A stretch of DNA of 64,000 bases from Colius striatus (taxonomy: Eukaryota > Chordata > Aves > Coliiformes > Coliidae). The DNA is taken from NCBI RefSeq assembly GCF_028858725.1, contig NC_084760.1, positions 93,989,867 through 94,053,866 on the forward strand, read 5' to 3'. This document shows positions 61,575-64,000 of the stretch, in pieces. The notes beneath the pieces were generated by a model. That model searched no databases and was not told the origin of the DNA. It was given only the letters and a program-made list of their open reading frames with translations. The translations under genes were made by a program, and so were the position numbers. Positions within the stretch are counted from its first letter, which is position 1, and the number at the start of each line of letters is the position of its first letter.

Positions 61575-64000
61575 GTAAGAGAGGGCGGGGGGCGGCGGGG
61601 TCGGGGCCGCCCCGGCGGGACGTGAGCGAGGTGCAGCCGCCGCCCGGGGAAGAAGTTCCCGGCGATTTTCGGGACCCTCACCCCATCGCGCTGCCTTTAA
61701 AGTTTTGCACCGGCTCTGTGTTGGGGGGGAGGTCAGGCCCTTTCCTTACCGTCTGCCGCCCCGGTCGCAGTGTCTTGTCCCCCGCACGGCCTCGGGCAGC
61801 GACAGTGCCAGCCGTATCGTCCCGGTTCGCCGGGGCTGCAGCCATCGGGGCTCCTCGAGACGCAGGTGCCAGAAGCGGGGTGCAGGGCTACCGGCGGTAC
61901 CAGCCCTCCGCCAACTTCGGGCATCCCTCGGTTCGGGCCTTCCTTGGGTCCCTGAAGAGCGGTCAGACCGGTGCGCCCCGAGAAAACGAAACGCGTGGTT
62001 TATGTCACGCGTGGGAGAGAGGCGACTCCTTTCCCCCGTGGGTGTGTTTCCGAGCCCTTCCGAGCAAGAAGGGCTCGATCCTTCCCGTTCCCTGGCCGAA
62101 ACGAGAGGGGAAGAGACAGCGAGCGTTTCGGTGGTCCGTGGTTGAGAGCTGAGGGTCCATCGTCCCGTTTAAATCACCGGGGCTTTTAATTACTAGTTTT
62201 ATTCAAAGACTAGGCGTGGGTAGGAGCGTGTCCCTGTAAGTCTCAGCCCGGGTGGAAGAAGGGCGCACTTGCAATCGCGTGTTTCTGTGTCATGTTTGAG
62301 CCCCCGGAGTGACAGCACGGGAGCGATGCGAAGCGCATCCCACTCAGCACAGGGAGCGGAACAGAGGAGTTTCACTGCCCAGACATCGCGACAAGCAGGG
62401 GAGCCGCAAGCAGCTTCCTTTCAGCCAGGTCCCACGTCCTCTCCTATTTATCGGCTGGGAGCTTAGCCAGGGGGGTTAACTTTCCAAAGGACATGGATTA
62501 GATGCTGCTTTTAGTTATACTGTTGTAAATCTTGAATAAATTAATCGGAGATAGAGCTCGGGTCTCGAAAATCTGCTGAGATTAAGGGTAATGGCAGTAG
62601 GTGAAGGGTGCGAGCCCTCAGTGCCTTTGGTTTTTTTTGCACCTTTGACACCCAATCGAGCATTTGGCCCGTGACATACGGCAGCTGTACTTGCTGGCCA
62701 GGTCTTTGCATATACGTGTCACCTCTGCAACTGAATTAACGACCTGATTGGGAAAAAAAAACCCCACCAACTCATAAAGTTTGCTTTGATTTTTTTTCAT
62801 CCTGAGGAATTATTGCTTTTCCATGTTTTTTAAATAAAAATGATTGAGGAGGGATTTTTTTGCAGGCTTTCGGAAATCTTTCAATCCTAGCAAAGGGGAA
62901 TGAATCTATGCAATTTCAGCCCCCAGAATAAATGATTATATACACATTTATTTATTTATTTAAGCGGGGGAAGGCAATAAGTCACTGAAAACAGAGTTAG
63001 AAGAGAAGCTCTTTCTTAGCTAGAACTATGCTTTGATGTCAATAGATCTCTATCAGAACTGATAAAAATTTGCAAAATAGGACCTCCCCAGTTTGACATA
63101 AGCTCCTATAGTCTCCTGTAGAAACTTATAGAACCTACAGAAATGAATCTTGCTTCTCACTTAGCACTAGCTGAAGTGCTGCCATTTTGCAGCCCACTTC
63201 GACTCTGCAGCAGTTCAAGGCTCCCCCCGCCCCAAGGTGCAGGTTGCTGATGGTCTCAAGGGCCAGGCTGGGCTCTCACAGCTGGCACAGTGAACCTCTG
63301 TCACACACAATCAGGCCTCAAGTTTTGAAGCTGCAACTGCCAAGTTACCATAATTCAAGCAATTTGACAGCTAAAATTGCCTCTCCTTCATTTTCTCTGA
63401 ATTTTCCATCAAAAAAGCCACATTCCCTAGAGAGCCACAGAGTGCAGTTTCTTTGTTTTGTTTTTTTGTCGTTAATGCATTACATTTTTTGGCTCTGGAA
63501 ACCACTTTTGGGCAGTATGAATTATAAGCTGGTTGTGAGCATGAGGACGTGTTGTCACTTTGGTTAACTCCCTGAACAGCTGCAGAGCTGACTTGCCTAC
63601 CGGAGGCAGGGATGCTGTGGTCCAAAGAGGAGCCTGCTGGGGTGTCCCATTCCCTCAGCCAGCGAGACCAGATGATGATTGTGAAAACTTGTGTAGTTCG
63701 AGGTGTCCTCCCAACTTGTCCTGGAGGAACAAGTGGAGGTAGTAGGTTGCTAATGACGGCGCAAGCTTTGCAACACAGCAGCGGTGGAGAAATGGAGCAA
63801 ATCCACATCAACCTTCCTGACAGTGTTGTCTGACATGTCTTTTTTTTATCCCCCTGCTCCCTTCTGCCTCCTCTCTAAGTCAGGCTTTACTTCTGCAGCC
63901 ATATGCACACCATATATCATGCTTCATGTGGATTTAACCTTTAGACCCTTCTAGTTAGGCTCCAGCTGGCAATGTCTCCTCCTGCCCACGCCTGCCTGCC
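61575..64000 (+). other. GALNT14: GALNT14 intron 1, 5' part
   Basis: From the donor GTAAGA to the window end no second exon is recognised; the expected one would encode the WDDLWDQFDERRYLNA-type stem. The first 550 bases are still CpG island. Later sequence is AT-richer, with an (ATTT)4 run at 62946-62962. Open frames at 63187-63811 overlap on both strands and have no motif. Confidence 0.8.

Larger units (their letters stand above)
60880..62130 (+). promoter_or_regulatory. GALNT14: GALNT14 CpG-island promoter and 5' UTR
   Basis: A sharp rise in G+C and CpG density begins near 60880, spans the first coding exon and fades by about 62130. No TATA box is visible. The leader includes GGCTCC/GGCTCT hexamers, a long pyrimidine tract and a short upstream reading frame. 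The transcription start is inferred to lie between about 60.9 and 61.4 kb. Long open frames on both strands here are a by-product of the base composition. Confidence 0.8.

Noticed and set aside
1-64000. CRISPR arrays, prokaryotic operons, integrated viral genes, tRNA or rRNA genes
   Set aside because: No regularly spaced repeats, no operon-like ORF runs, no viral gene signatures, and no tRNA- or rRNA-like sequence noticed. The window is ordinary avian-type nuclear DNA.

Overview
The window is vertebrate genomic DNA, almost certainly from a bird. Protein-coding sequence is split into short exons with GT-AG introns. There are two CpG-island promoters. The recognisable interspersed repeats are all fragments of CR1, the dominant avian/reptilian LINE, several with the CR1 3' end of ATTCTATG-type octamers. 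I found no bacterial-style operons, CRISPR array, provirus or DNA transposon. The species cannot be named from what is visible.

Three genes are present, in the order EHD3 (minus) - CAPN14 (plus) - GALNT14 (plus). This is the known order and relative orientation of human 2p23.1, read in reverse. (1) Positions 1-14000 hold the 5' half of EHD3: three coding exons (13157-13383, 6156-6332, 1247-1344) encode the N-terminus and the start of the dynamin-like GTPase domain. The rest of the gene lies beyond position 1. (2) Positions 14000-21827 are intergenic, with one CR1 copy and a few candidate regulatory motifs. (3) Positions 21828-43227 hold a complete CAPN14 (calpain-14) coding region. I assembled it by eye as 21 exons totalling 2076 nt (691 aa plus stop). 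Every junction keeps frame, all 20 introns are GT-AG, and several exon lengths (70, 119, 86, 12, 65, 69, 79, 117 and 27 nt) are those I recall as usual for calpain genes. (4) Positions 43228-60880 are an 18 kb intergenic stretch with four CR1 fragments and some AT-rich, non-repetitive blocks that may be conserved regulatory DNA. (5) Positions 60880-62130 are the CpG-island promoter and first coding exon of GALNT14 (61443-61574). The window ends inside its first intron.

The genes are not a pathway. EHD3 remodels endosomal membranes, CAPN14 is a calcium-regulated cysteine protease of squamous epithelium in mammals, and GALNT14 starts mucin-type O-glycosylation in the Golgi. They are simply syntenic neighbours.

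The most notable observation is in the calpain. The motif around the catalytic cysteine reads QGLVENCW instead of the family QGxxGDCW, because of changes at the exon 2/exon 3 junction, while Cys, His and Asn are all kept. Other points are a pair of identical CTCF-like 15-mers, a STAT6-type N4 site just upstream of CAPN14, a perfect hairpin beside a CR1 3' end, and a G-quadruplex-prone, uORF-bearing GALNT14 leader. I saw no wholly new biological system.
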